Of a stretch of 64,000 bases of DNA, positions 49,808-63,100 are shown in pieces (the first letter of the stretch is position 1; each line of letters opens with the position of its first letter). A model generated the notes under the pieces. It did no database searches. It saw only the letters and a list, made by a program, of their open reading frames with translations, and was not told the DNA's origin. Both the position numbers and the translations under genes were made by a program. The stretch spans positions 7,068,001-7,132,000 of the forward strand of contig NC_003279.8 in the NCBI RefSeq assembly GCF_000002985.6. The letters are read 5' to 3'. Origin of the DNA: Caenorhabditis elegans. Taxonomy: Eukaryota > Nematoda > Chromadorea > Rhabditida > Rhabditidae.

Positions 49808-52800
49808 ATGTTCTGGATTGCCAAAACTCTCATCGCTTTTTTGATTTTACTTAAAACTGACTGTTATAAAATAGGTGTGATACCCACACCGGAGAAATTT
49901 TAATAATTTTAATTGTTAAGCGATTCCTGCAAATTTAATCGATGAGGTGAATCCCGTCTTGGAGTTTGTTGACTTTAGAGTTCAAGTGATTCCGTATGAA
50001 ACAAAACCATTGTGGAGGATCAAGCAAGAAAGTTTTAAAATTGTTGGTATTTCAATAGAAAATGGATTATTTTCAGTATGTAATTGTCTAATTCTCGGAG
50101 CATCAGCTATTATACTTCCCGAACAGTATGATGGACACCTGGCAGCTGCAGCGATTGTTCAGGTACTGAAATTAATTTGAAATATTTTGTATGAAATGTG
50201 TGAATTCAATACCGTATTTGTTCCCAATATGATTAGATAAATACCAAAATGAATTTAATTTGTACGATTTTTTAAACAAACATACACATTTAGAGTATCG
50301 CTGATAATACAAATGTACCATGTGTGAGTCTTCACCTGTCACCCCCTACTCGTCCATCAACTCATCTTCATCCACATTTAAATGCAAAATCCCTGGCGGT
50401 TGCTGCATTTATAAAACGAGAGAAATGGAAAGATGTTGTAGTTGTGTTCGAAGAACCAGATGAACTTTTGGAAATTACTGATATGATAACAGCTGGACAT
50501 TTTGATCCCGACTCATTTTCATCTCAATTGGTTCGACTAAAGCATGGTGATGATTATGGCAATGAGTTGAAGCATATCAAAAATAAATTAGGTTACTACT
50601 AAATTCAAATTTGTTTGAAAATTTAGTAAGCTCAGATCGTTATCGAATTGTTATAAATATCCCTCTTCAAAAAGCTCTTCACTTTTTGGAGCAAGCAGCC
50701 AATATGTCAATGTGTGGGGTACTGTATCATTATGTTGTCATGGATATGGTTCGTTTATTTAATGCCTACAAACTTTTGCATAAATTTCAGGATTTGGTGA
50801 CTGTGGACATTGATAGTATTCGTGGAATTGAGGATTGTAATATTACCTCATTTGGTGTGCATGATGTCAATTCAGAATATATTGAAGATATTAGACAAGA
50901 AATTGTTCACAAATCTTCAATTAGACTACCAAAGAAAGGTGTTCCTGTGAGTAACTTTTTGAATTGTTTTAATTAAAGTCAATTTTGCAGTATACAACTT
51001 CAATTTGGATTGACACGCTCCGACTCTTAATAAGATCTATGAAATCAATTCAAATTTGGGATGAGCCTCGATGTGGATCTAGTTGGAAATCTGGAAGCGA
51101 CATTAAGAAACGATTCTTCGAAAATCCCCTTGCTGGAATTTCAGGAGATTTGCACTGGGCACCGTCTGGAGAAAGATCTAATTATACATTGCATGTTTAT
51201 AGAAGAACACTTTGTAAGTTTGTTACGTTTTGTTATTGTGATTAGTATTCCGTAGAAAAAACAATGAAAATATAAATAAATGATCCACGAGGCATATATG
51301 CCTCGTGGTATAAATGCTCCACAAGGTATACGAGGCATGGGATCTATTGTCCAAGTTTTGAAAAATATCATATTAATTGTTGTAATCAAGTTTCCTCTAA
51401 ACACGTTCCATAAAATTATTTTCCAGCATTTCAAAAATTCGCTGAATGGAGTAGTCGTACAAGACGAATCGCTTCTTCTGAAGCAGTTGTGATAGCGAAT
51501 TCAAGTGAAAAATTGACATTAGAGGGGAAACATTTGAAAATATCAGTTTATCTTGAAGCGCCATTTGTTATGATTACTTCAAATGGATCCTATGAAGGCT
51601 ATTGTATTGATTTGCTTCACGTAGGCCAAGCAGAAAGCTAATAAAAATTAATACATAGAGATTTAGAAAATTGCAAATATTTTGAAATTCACTTACACTA
51701 TTCAAAAAGTTCGAGATAATGCGTATGGATCAAAGGAATCAAATGGAAAATGGAGTGGAATGGTTGGAGAATTACAGAGAGGGGTTAAACAATAAACACA
51801 ATTATTTTTATTTAAAAATAAACAATTTAGGATGCAGATTTGGCAGTAGCATCGTTGACAATTAGCTATGGAAGAAGTGAAGTTATTGATTTTACAGTTC
51901 CATATATGCATTTAGGAATTTCAATTTTGTTTAAGGTAATTTAGGTGATAACTATGTGCTTGAAAAATCATTAATTTGAGAAACCAAGAATCAGGGATTC
52001 TGATTGGTTCAAGTTTATGGATCCATTGAGTACTCAGGTGTGGATTATGACATTCGCCAGTTATTTTGTAGTTTCAGTTGCCATCTGGATTATTGCAAAG
52101 CGAGTAAAGATGTTTTAATCCAAAACTTATACAATATTTTAGGATAAGTCCCTATGAACAGTTTGAGAGAGACGAAGACAATGGCCAATACAAGCCAGTT
52201 GACAATCAGTTTTCCCTTCGAAATTCATTTTGGTTTACGGTTTGCTCTTTGATGCAGCAGGTATGTTTGACAATTTGTTATTGCAAAGAAAATAAATATA
52301 TTTCAGGGAAGTGAACTTTGTCCTCGAGCAGCTTCGACTCGATTACTCACCGGAATCTGGTGGTTTTTTGCACTTATTCTCATTTCGTCATACACAGCTA
52401 ATTTGGCAGCAGTTCTTACAACAAGAAGAATGGAAACACCTATTGAAAATGCAGATGATTTGGCTGCACAGACAAAAATTAAATATGGAACATTGGGAAG
52501 AGGATCAACTATGTCATTTTTTAATGTGAAGGAATATTTATTTTTCAATTGATAAATGTTTGATTTACAGGAATCTAAAATTGAAACTTATGAGCGAATG
52601 TGGCAATTGATGTCAAGCTCACCTGGGCTTTTTGTGCAGTCGTCGAAAGAAGGAATAGCAAGAGTAAAGGTAAGTGGGTACAAAATATCCTACCTGGATA
52701 TACCTGTCTCGCGCCAATACATGTGCCTACTTCCAAAAATTACGTAAAAAAACTGTTTCAGTATTTTTGAAATAATTTCTCCTCAGAATTTTGACGGCAA

Positions 52801-53545
52801 ACCACTCTGTGCAAAAATTAGGCATAGGAGTTCAAAGTGATAGGCGGTCGGCAGCCTCGTAGGCAAGTTGGTACAGTCGCCTGGCTCTAGGTTATAGTGC
52901 CCTTTTCATTTTTCGTTACAATTTTTGAAAAAGTTTTGAATTTAAAACAATTGACTAGCTATTCCCAAGCTAGAAAAAAGTTTAAATGTTTCATTCTCGT
53001 TTTGAGAACTGTTTTAGGAACTTCTTTAAACACAAGTTTTTGCTGTTATGACTTACAGAGCTCGGATTACGCGTACCTTATGGAATCATCTATGCTAGAA
53101 TATGCAGTGGAAAGAGATTGTGAATTAATGCAAATTGGTGGACTTATTGATCAAAAGGGATATGGAATTGGATTACCAAAAGGTTCCCCGTACCGTGAAT
53201 TGATTTCAACTGCAATTCTACGCCTTCAAGAGAAAACTGAACTGACTGAATTGAAGGAAAAATGGTGGAAGGTAATATATTTCAGTTGTGAAGTACTTAG
53301 AAATAATTTTAATTTAGGATAAAAGTGTGGTGTGTGAACAACCAAAACGAAAGGATCAAGATGATGGTGAATCAATTGGAGGAATTTTTATTATTCTTGT
53401 TGTTGGTCTTGTCTTGACTGCAGTTCTAGTTATCTTTGAGCTAATCACAACAAGAAAACCATCTCCTGCTCAATCACAAGTTATTCGTCATGTCAATGTT
53501 ATTCCTTCATTTAAATTAGGATTTTTCCGATGGAATGTGAATTAA
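49808..53545 (+). CDS. glr-3: kainate-type ionotropic glutamate receptor subunit
   Basis: Fifteen exons give 839 residues: 49808-49874, 49921-50162, 50294-50591, 50627-50748, 50791-50946, 50991-51213, 51427-51620, 51667-51783, 51831-51935, 51981-52099, 52143-52260, 52307-52525, 52571-52669, 53059-53271, 53318-53545. A signal peptide ([19 protein letters not shown]) leads into the amino-terminal domain. Ligand-binding S1 ends [20 protein letters not shown]1 follows, then a pore loop with CSLMQQGS (Gln at the Q/R position) and the gate motif [14 protein letters not shown]2 ends in the last transmembrane segment ([20 protein letters not shown]). The intron after 52099 must use a GC donor to keep the frame. 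GLR-3 is also reported as a cold sensor in the ASER neuron (established knowledge). The cytosolic tail is short. Confidence 0.9.
51285..51308. repeat. perfect 24 bp palindrome in glr-3 intron 6
   Basis: CCACGAGGCATA meets its exact inverted copy, centred on ATAT. A partly matching word (CCACAAGGTATACGAGGCAT) follows at 51319-51338. It lies inside an intron, so it does not affect coding. Confidence 0.8.
52848..52903 (+). repeat. tRNA-like dispersed repeat in glr-3 intron 13
   Basis: GCCTCGTAGGCAAGTTGG resembles a Pol III A box and GGTTATAGTGCC a degraded B box, spaced about 20 bases closer than in a normal tRNA. No cloverleaf forms. It is probably a tRNA-derived repeat fragment, which explains the 389 bp intron. 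Confidence 0.35.
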
Positions 53546-53656
53546 GCGTAAATTTTCTATAAAAAATTTTTATGCTTGAAACGTTTATTTTACAACATTT
53601 TTTACACAGAATTTACAAGATTAAGTGCAAGATTTTTCATTGAAAATTGTCCATAT

Positions 53657-54194
53657 TTACTTTTTCTTTCCAAAGTGATCATGAGAATGGAATCCGTGAT
53701 GTCCTCCGTGGAAACCACCGCCGCCGAACCCACCACCTCCGTGATGGTCATGATGATGATGGAAGTCATGATGGAAATATCCAAAGGCTCCTAAAAACAA
53801 TATGAATGAATTAACACTTAAAATTTTTTAGAGTTTCTCGATACGAGGTTTTTTTTTAAATATTTTAGCACTAAACATTATAAAAAAGGACCAAAATGTA
53901 TTAATCTCGTTGCCAACCATGGGTAAAAATTATAATTTTAACAAAGTTTTTCAAAACTTTTCTCTTATGAGACCTTTTTTAAATTTGTCAAAGTTTATTT
54001 ATTATTCCATTCTCAAACTCAGTCTTTTGGAGTCATTTTCAGTTTTTAGAACGGTAAAATATATACTTATAAGCGGTATTTAGCTACTTCAATTTCAACT
54101 AAAAAAACTTTACAAGAAAATAGGAATTTTATCTAAATCACAGGAACTCACCTACAACAGCCATCAGAAAAACAAGAAGAATTGTGAAATTCAT
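53657..54194 (-). CDS. Gly/His-rich small secreted peptide
   Basis: Two exons (54194-54152, 53790-53657) give 58 residues. The first 17 or so form a signal peptide (MNFTILLVFLMAVVGAFG). The rest is His and Gly with Phe (FHHDFHHHHDHHGGGGFGG...), ending HFGKKK. A strong TATA box (TATAAAAGG, about 54260-54252 on minus) lies roughly 60 bp before the ATG. Similar nematode peptides are grouped as glycine-rich secreted or antimicrobial-like (caenacin/nlp type) and are often epidermal or induced by stress. The His clusters could bind metal. Function is not known. Confidence 0.75.
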
Positions 54195-55059
54195 ATTAGA
54201 TTTGGAAATTCAGTGTAAGAACTTCTTGCTTTTTACAATTTTCTCACCCCCTTTTATAGGATTTTCAAATGTTATTGTTATCTCGAAATAATTCGTTCTT
54301 ATCACATCATTCGACATGAGACACTAATGGAAACTAGTTCAGATAAAAAAAAAACATCTTAAGATCAAAATGTTTTTGGTAAATATTTGTGAATTGTTGT
54401 AATTTGTGATTCGTTGAATTACTATTAATCATTAAATGTTACGCCCGGTGATCTTTGAAAATTATTGAAGGCTATATTGCAACGCCACTGAAATCCAAAA
54501 AGTGTAAAAAAAAAACCAAATTACAAAATTATTTGTATGTTTTTTCATTTTTAAGTTCATTTTCAAACATTTTAGATTATTTAATAACTTTTCCAAATTT
54601 AAAATTAATAATTAAATGCATTTTATTTATTGTTTATTTTCAAAAACAATACAAATCCGATTGGCTCTATTCCAAAATACAAATAAACATTTTCGTTTTT
54701 GTTATTGAATAATGTTTTGGCAAGCTGCAAAGAATCCAATAGTTGCCTCGATTTTAGCTGAAAAAGGAAGGAAATAAAGCAATTTTCTTCTATACGAAGA
54801 TAGAAGGAGCAAAATTGGAGGAAACCGGAGGGAAAAGAGAGGCTATCTAATGACTTTTAAATTCAAAAAAATATTTGAAAGTTTTCAAACATTTTTCATG
54901 AATTCAGTTGAACATGAAAAAGAAATGAGTATCATTGAGGGAAAACGATGAATGCATGGGATGGGGGATCAAACTCGGTTGAATTGGGTGGCATGACTAG
55001 AATTATATGAAGCATCGGAAAAAAATTAAAGTTCAAGAAAAAAATAAAGTACAGAGTGT
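54195..55059. other. intergenic, 3' side of unc-14
   Basis: It contains the TATA box of the Gly/His-rich peptide gene at the left end and the unc-14 3' UTR at the right. The middle is AT-rich with no recognised feature. Confidence 0.45.
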
Positions 55060-58000
55060 TCACTGGAAAAGAAGATGTTCAATCGGAATAACTCCATTGT
55101 TGATTTTTGAATGAGAAGTCGTTAAACGGACACATCGAGCAAGTCCTCCACGAGTTGATAGAACACTAACTTTTTCTCCGTCTGAGAGGGAGAAATTGGC
55201 AAGTGTGAAGTCACCCATTATAGATGCAACTCGAATACGAGATGTCGTTGAAGGTGATCGAGCTGATCGAGGTGTTGAAGTTGTTGAGCTGATACTGATG
55301 CGACTGAAAAATTGAAAAGTGGTTAAGAGTTGTCAAAGATCAAGAGAGCTTTTGATTGCATTTGTTGATTTTTTTAGAATCAAATCAATTGCCAAAAATA
55401 ATTCAGAATATCTACCCAACACTCTTAAAAATGAGGCACAATTACAGCGAAAAAATTCACTGAAGAAATTTCAGAGCGAAATTTTTAGAGTGTGGTTGCT
55501 GAGCTTTGCTTAAAATTTTTTGATATCCTGGTCTAAATGCATATAAACTTTTAAATAAGACATGTCTCGTTTCGAAGTCTGCCAATTTTGCAATGAAAAA
55601 ACAAACAAATTACCTTGTTGACAATGGTATCCTTGATCTTCTTGATGGAGCAGTTGATAATCTTGCTGGGAACGATGAACTCTTTGGAACTCTTGAGTCA
55701 GAAGCTATTCTGGATGCTCCGCCCCATTGTTGCATTGATTTGAACTGTTGGTGAACTGAATCACTGCGAGCTTCGATCACTAAAAATATCAATGTGCAAA
55801 TTTCAAAAAGGGAACTATTGGGGCATTTTAGATATACATTCATTTAAGTTGTTGTTAATGAAAACTAGAATTACCTGGCAAAAGAGACAAACTGTCGACC
55901 ATTCTCCAAAGAAGAGTTCTGTATTCAGAACTCGCAGAAAGAAGGAATGCATTTTCAGAATACAATGTTTTCAGCACCTTCTCTTTCAACACAATATAGC
56001 ACAGCCAGCAGTCCAATGAGTTTTCTCTGTAACTCTTACTTGAACGATTATATTTCTATTTTCTCCGATTACCTGATAAGCTCCTCAAAGAAGATTTCAA
56101 CTTTGACGTTGTCAGTCTTTGAACATTCTTCCAATTGTTTTACAATTGAATGAACATCTTTTGTAGCTGGGCCTTTTGAGGTAACCGTCTGAATCATTGT
56201 CCATGCCGATACATTTTCTTGAAGACCATCTTCAATTAAGCATCTCATGGCGCTGAAAATGTTGAAACATTTTAATTTGTATTAATAAGAGTCTATTTTG
56301 AGTATTTTTTATTGAACTGGACTATTTTTCCATTTTTTTTTACATTTTCAGGGTTTCTTTAAAGTTGCAGACCCTCATATTTAATATTAAAAAATATTTC
56401 TTACATGACAAGCAAATCACTTCCATCCCCTCTTGAAATTGCAGCAACGCCTTCAACAACATTCTCAACGAGTGTCCGCTTTGCTGCATAAATCGGCAAT
56501 CCGACAATTGAGAGCTCTTTTGCGCGCAGTTGATGGCGAGTCGTTGAACTGAAATGAGAAATGAGATTTCGAAAGAAGGAAGAGAATGAAAAGAAGTGAA
56601 TGTGCGCGGGTAAGTGATTGATGATGAGGGTCAAATGGAAGATTAAAGAGCATAATAGAGTCAGTGAAGAAGAAGCTTACGTTGTTGGTGCAAATGAGAA
56701 ATTCGTATCCGTGGGTGTTGATGCGCAGTCACAAAGAACCGTCTTTGATTGGGCAGTTTGAGCCCAAACTGGTGGGTGTATCCTGAAAAAAATTGTTATG
56801 AATATTTTAAGACAGAAAACCATATTCTAACAAATAGTGAGATACACATTTATTACACAACATGTGTCTTGTATACTATTTTAACGATTGGTCATCAAAC
56901 GTTTCGTCACCCTAAAGCAATTAGCCGTTAGCTTCTCAAATAGCTCATAAAAATCAAAAGATTCTTACCTCCTTCGTACTCGATAACACGTTCGACATGC
57001 TTCATTTGCTGATGCTGAAATACCAGAGATACGGCGATCAATGCAATTTGATACGATGTTTGTTGATGTTTGGGGTGCTGTTTTTGATGTACTTGATGTT
57101 AATAATTGGGTGTTGCTCTTGAAGAATGAACATGCTTCTGCGACGTGTCTGAAACATTACAATTAAGAAAATATTTTTAGTTTTGATGTGATTCTCAAAG
57201 CGTTAATAGTGTTTTGTTTAAAATGCCAAAAAACCTAAAACAAAGCTAAAAACCTCAAGTAGTTTCAAAACAATCAACGTCTTAAAGGTTTCAGCAATCC
57301 ATATGATTGATTGAAAAAGCGAATCGTTGATCGGCTTGAAATTCTCATTTCGGAGGTAATTTAAACAAAGAAAAATTAGCCAAAACAGAAAAATCTATTT
57401 TTTCAATTAAAAAAAACATTATTTTCCATTCTCACTAGTTTCTTTCGTTTTTCTTTTGAGTTGTTTCAGGGTTATAGACTAGTTTGAGTATTTTAAAACT
57501 AAATCCACACTCACAATCTCCACCTTTAACCTTTTCCGATAGATTGACCAATTTTCAAAAAAGTCAATCACGTGCCCATTTCAGTTTTCTTCCCTCAATT
57601 TCCGTTCACCCCACAGAAAAAGTCCTTTCTTTTCCCAATCTTCCCTGCGCCATCTTTTCTCCGACTGGGTTAACGGGAAGAAAGAAAATGTGAAAAATCT
57701 CTGCGTCTCTTATTTTTCTCCAATGTTTCCCTTCAATAAAAGAGTGCCGGGGCGCGAAATAATCTTGAGATTAAGCCGGCGAAAAATGAAAAATGAGCGA
57801 GCGAAAGAAAAAAGGGAAAATCGAATGAAAAACGTGACTCACTTGGGCAGAAGAACAGATAGAGATTGCCAATCTTCAATGTGGCTCGGACCACTACAAC
57901 CGAGTCCTGAGTCGGGAGAGTCTTCCTGAAAAAGAAAAGGATGAATAATTAATGGAAACAAATAATGTGAGAGTATTAGAGACTGAGAAATATCAGATTA

Positions 58001-60137
58001 CGTGCCACAATGAGTTCATGGGGATAACTACTGTAGGAACAATTAAATTTATACTTATATTTAGTTAAAGCTGCGAATGGAAAACCATTTAAAAGTATTA
58101 TATCGTGGTAAAACTTTTCGAAAAAATTAATCAGGCTTTTACATATCTAAAGTCAATTTTGGAATTTTTGACAACTTTTTAAAATTTTTACTAAAAATTT
58201 GGAAAGTTGAAAAAGGATACTTGGTTGACTATTATGCAAATATGTTTACTAAATCACCACTGAAGATTTTCTTGTTTAAAATTGCATGCACTTTGAGTTT
58301 TTATGATCTTACCTGCTTATTAAAACAGCATTAAAACAGCAATTAAAGCAGCTTATTGGAATAGGTATCCTATTTTAGCTGATAATCAGACTTCTGCACA
58401 ATAGGGAAAACTTGTTCAATTTATCTCATGGTTAAGTTTATTTTTCAATGCTAAAAACAAGAACTTACTTGAAAGAAGAGCGGAAAATCATTGGTTGAAG
58501 TAATCGACGGTAGTGGCTCACATTTCTGCATTTTAATAATAGCATCACGGAACGAAGCGGTGAATGACTCGCAGAGAGATGGCATCTAAAAATTAATTTA
58601 TTTAATTATAAAGTTTGAATGCATGTTCTAATTTCTCATGGTTACACTACTACTAAAAGACATTATCTAGACATGCGTCCGTATATGAAACATTAAAAAA
58701 TAGAAACGAACGCAGTCAATCGATCAAATGAATGGGTATGATAAGTGCGGCGCGACGACTACAGCGGCGACGTTGACACAAAAAAGAAACCGATAACAAT
58801 TTTGGTTGTCGCGGATTGGATTATGTAAGATTGATGTTTATTTCTTGCTTCTTCATTTGCATCCCGACGGGATACTTTCTGTTTTTTCTTTTAAAAATTA
58901 TATTCTGTTAGGATCATTATCTCAAAAATAACATCGACCTACAAAATTGTTTTTAAATGGGAAGGAATGTGATGACCAACCGATGATACTATCTAAGTAT
59001 TTGCAAATTTAGACTTTAGAATTTAGTTTTTGAAAAAAATGTGTTGACTAGAAAATAAACTAGCAATAAATACTTGTAGTCATTAACACAATGTTTTTAT
59101 TTGTCAGTTGACAGCTATTCCCAAGATACATAGGTTTTGTATATTCTGTCAGACAGTATTTTTATTTATCAGTCTTGTCAGTATTGAACCACTTTAACAG
59201 TTTATATCCCGACGGCCAGATATAAACTGTTAAAGTAAACCGAAAAAGAGCAAGATTAGTAGGAGAAATACGGTGAATGTTGATGAAATTCAAATGTATC
59301 AAAATAAATTCTTTAAATTATTTTTTTGAAAAAATTGTTTATTTTCTTTACTGCGGAAAAAAGTGAAGATGATTTATTTTTTGGAAAAACTTAAAACGTT
59401 GCATCGAAAGAAAAAAGAACGCTCCGACCACCTCGATCTTTGCCGCAGAACACAATACAGACAAAATTTATCACCCGTCTCTTATCACTTACGAAAAAAA
59501 AACTGACCTCATGATGCATTGCCAGGAAGTCTAATTTCGGAGGCTTTTCATTATCAGACGATGTGATTGCCATTGAAGTTGGTGCTGTTACATTCTTTTC
59601 CAGAATATCCGCAAATGTTCGTTTCTGATTTTGTCCTCCAGATGAGCATCGTCTCGCTGAATCTCTTCTCCAACGATCTTTACGAATTATTTCTTCATTT
59701 GCCTCGCGAATTTCATTATCATTTACATCGACGAATCGAGTAGCATCTCCGGAAACAAAGTTGGCAATCAGTGAATTTGGACGATTTGGTGATCGAGCAC
59801 TATCACTTCTTTTTACATTCCAAACATCTGGAGCACTGGCAGTACGTTCATCCAATGGTTCAGATGTCCGAATCCGACCCCAAGTTGTCAGATTATCATT
59901 TATACCTGATTGCCAATGTCCAGAGTCTGCGAATGCTAATTGAAAATCTTCTTTTTTCATTTGACATCTCTCTCGAAACTGTTGAGAGTCTAAAGAATCA
60001 GTTGATACAGAAGGATCAACTGATTCAAAGAGCATCGAATCTTCTCCACAAAAGTTGAGAGCAGCGATTCGAGCATCAATGTCATCGGGCCATTGATCCT
60101 CTTCAGGCATCATGTGCAGTTCGCACAGTTCCACCAT
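55060..60137 (-). CDS. unc-14: RUN-domain protein UNC-14
   Basis: Ten exons (60137-59508, 58585-58469, 57925-57843, 57148-56969, 56782-56681, 56548-56405, 56252-56073, 56026-55875, 55779-55614, 55303-55060) give 665 residues. The first 210 residues are acidic and Ser-rich, probably disordered. A RUN domain spans about residues 380-550 (VEGVAAISRGDGSDLLV...ENSLDCWLCYIVLKEKVLKTLYS). A Ser/Arg-rich linker leads to a C-terminal SH3-like fold (LANFSLSDGEKVSVLS). UNC-14 binds the kinase UNC-51/ATG1 and kinesin-1 adaptor UNC-16, and is needed for axon growth and cargo transport in neurons (established knowledge). The start is the first ATG of the long exon; a second in-frame ATG pair (MM) follows at residues 9-10. 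Intron 1 (about 920 bp) holds a perfect hairpin. Confidence 0.92.
59191..59236. repeat. perfect 18 bp stem hairpin in unc-14 intron 1
   Basis: ACTTTAACAGTTTATATC at 59191-59208 pairs without mismatch with 59219-59236, leaving a 10-base GC-rich loop (CCGACGGCCA). It is symmetric, so both strands fold. Confidence 0.85.
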
Positions 60138-63100
60138 TTTGGTGGAAGAATTGAGGGATGAAGCCCTTTGTAGACGTTCAGAATAACAGAAGCTGACTAG
60201 AAAAAGAAGAAATAAAGGGACGCGTCTCGCGCCGCCGCGTCGCCGTCGTTGTCGATCAATGAATCTGCGTCCCTGGCCTTTTGAAAAATGAGAGAACGAG
60301 AGAAAACGAGAGAAGCGTCAGCTGGCTATGCAATCCAAATTGTATCTCTCCGTCTCACTCTTCAATATACTCTTCTCGTTGTGTTTCGCAACGGAGAGAT
60401 GTTGTCTGTGTCTCTGTGTAGCGCTGAAATGAGAGAAACACTCTTGAGAGTTGTATGCAAAGAATAGAAGACAGACGAACGAGAGTAGTTTGAGGGAAAG
60501 TGTTAGACGAGATGGCCGAGAAAATGTACTTGTGCATGAAAGATGATTGGCTCACATTTTTCAAGACAAAGAATCGTATTACTGTGATGGTGGACAACAA
60601 GTCGGAGAAATGAAAATTGAGGCAACTTGATACTATTGTCATACAGAATCTTAGAATCCACAAAACTTGGAGAATAAAAAAACATATAAGCCCATGAAAT
60701 CATTTGAGATTGAATTATTTTTGCAAGGGCTGATTTTTGAAACATTTTCTAAAAAGTTTTCAAAAACATCTTGGTGCCAAAGTTGTATTTTTTTTGCATA
60801 AGAAAAGTTTGTGTTCAGAAAGTGACAAGAGTTTTTCCAGGAAAAAAAGTTTCCAAAAAACTTGAAAAACGGTTCCGGGAAATGTTTTAAACTCTGTTGT
60901 GGGCGTGTTCGTTCATGTTGTGATTTTTAATATTTTACGACCGTAACGTTGGTTTTCTTGAAAATGAACACTTTACGACAAAAAATCTAAATTTCATTGT
61001 TTTTAAAACTATAAAATAAAACTTTTCAGTGATTTCATTGTTAATGGGTTTGTAAAACATAATTGACTTCCATAGCTGAGAAGCCAAGATGACTTAGCCA
61101 AAATTTACTCCAAGAGTGCCAAAATTAAAACAACTCTGACATGTTTCATATTTTTTCAAAATTTTCAAACAGAGTTTTGGCAAAGTGCCATAGTTTGAAA
61201 CAATTAGACATTTTTCAAAGATGAAACTGAAGTGACTGTTAATAAAACAATTTCAAAACGTTTTCAAGTCATTTGATAACTATTGAAATAATGTAGTCTA
61301 ATGTTCTCTAGAGTAACTTGGAAAATGATTTGATACTGTAGTTCTTATATGTGGAATATACCTTTTCTCTTGTGGGGGGTCTTTAGGAATTTTCAGAAGA
61401 TTGTCAGACTATTCTATAAAATCAAATGAGTCAAAGAGCATTCCACAATAATACCATTCCTTTGGGACAATAACCAAACGTATATCATTCATCTCAAAAC
61501 TACAAACATCTCTTCCCATCTTTTTTTTGTCAAAATGGGACACTCGAGATGCTGCTGCTCTCTGTCTACTTGACACAACTGATATGAGAAAGAGAGTGCG
61601 AAAGAAAAAAGATCTATCGGTGTTTGTGTGACGTGGCAATTCATCATACTTCGTGGGTGAGAAATGATTGATTGGGACACAAGAAAATGGTAGAGGAAAT
61701 TGAGAAAATGAGCTTAATTAAAATAGTGGGCAACGATGCAAACAAAATTTAAGTGATGAGAGACGGAGAAGAAGGATATGAGCAAAGAAATTTACATTCA
61801 CAGAATGATTTGAAGTTTTTGTAGATTTCCAGTACGTTATTTTAAAGTTGTAAATTGTACATAGCAACTGTCGACTTGTAAAAATATTCAGATGATTTCC
61901 CAGTATTTAAATTTAATTTTTTTTCCAGGAAGTATCCAACAAAAAGCTAAATATTAGCAAATTTCGGTTTTAAAACAGTGGCTCTGTATCTATTTGCACA
62001 GGTTTTAACTGATGGAGTATTGCCAGTTGGGAAAATTATTGAAACCACTTATATGGTGAAAAAATGACCAAGTATTCTTTTTTCAAAGCTATGTAAAAAC
62101 GCAAAAAAATATTGTATAATCTTGGTGTCGGAGTTGTAAATTTTTAGCTCAAGATTTCATAAGAACAGTTTTAGCTCGAAAAATTTTTGAACATTCTTTT
62201 TATTTCTTTAACATTGTCTACGAATTTTATATTTTAATTAACTTTTAATGATTTGCAATTCAACATTGGGGGACATCTAAAATGTAAGTATGATTTTTCA
62301 AAAACTTTGGTTGTAAATTTCAAAATGTCTAAACATAAAAGTTTCAATTCAGAAATTCTATTTGAATCATTATGAAAATGTTTTGTCAAACTTATCACTA
62401 TCCCACATTGAGAATACAACCTTTGAAAACTCAATCAAAACGTCTTCAAAATTTCGGAAGTAAAAATAAGCATAGAAAGAGAGAGCTCGTGGGCGAAAAA
62501 ATGAAGAGGAAGGAAAGAATGACGTCAGTGAAAAAGCCATTTTATGCAAGAACGAATGCGTTTTTAATGGTTCATGAACTCGTTGCGAATCTGATTTTTT
62601 TCAGACTCAAAAATATTATGTGAAACTAAATTTAAAAAATATAAGCAAGAAGGAAGTAATATTAAACTAGCTTACAAACCGTAAGGGAAGGGCCAATTCT
62701 CTAAATCATTCGTTTCTGAGATTTTAATACCATTAAATAATGGCGGCTGATTGCCAAGAAACGTGTAACAAAAAATAAAAAGTAACGGGAGCATCATTTG
62801 TAACAAAAAAGTAATACATCTTTAAGATGTTTACCATTGAACAATGTAAAAGTTCTTGTGACTTGACTCTAAAATCCAAGAGATGATCACCCGAAATAAG
62901 TTCAAATTACTGGTGGGATAACATAACCACATGTGCCTTTTCTCTGTGCTTCTACACACAATCACTTATATTTCGTTGATCTCTGTTCGATAAGAGATTG
63001 GTGTAATATCATCAGTTGCGTACACCTGGAAAGAGATAATGTTTCCCTCACGGACCTTTTCGTCGTGAGGGGATGATTTCGGAGGGCAGAGACTATCAAT

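Noticed and set aside
59191-59236. miRNA precursor
   Set aside because: An 18 bp stem without flanking pairing is shorter than known pre-miRNAs and would be perfectly matched, which is atypical.
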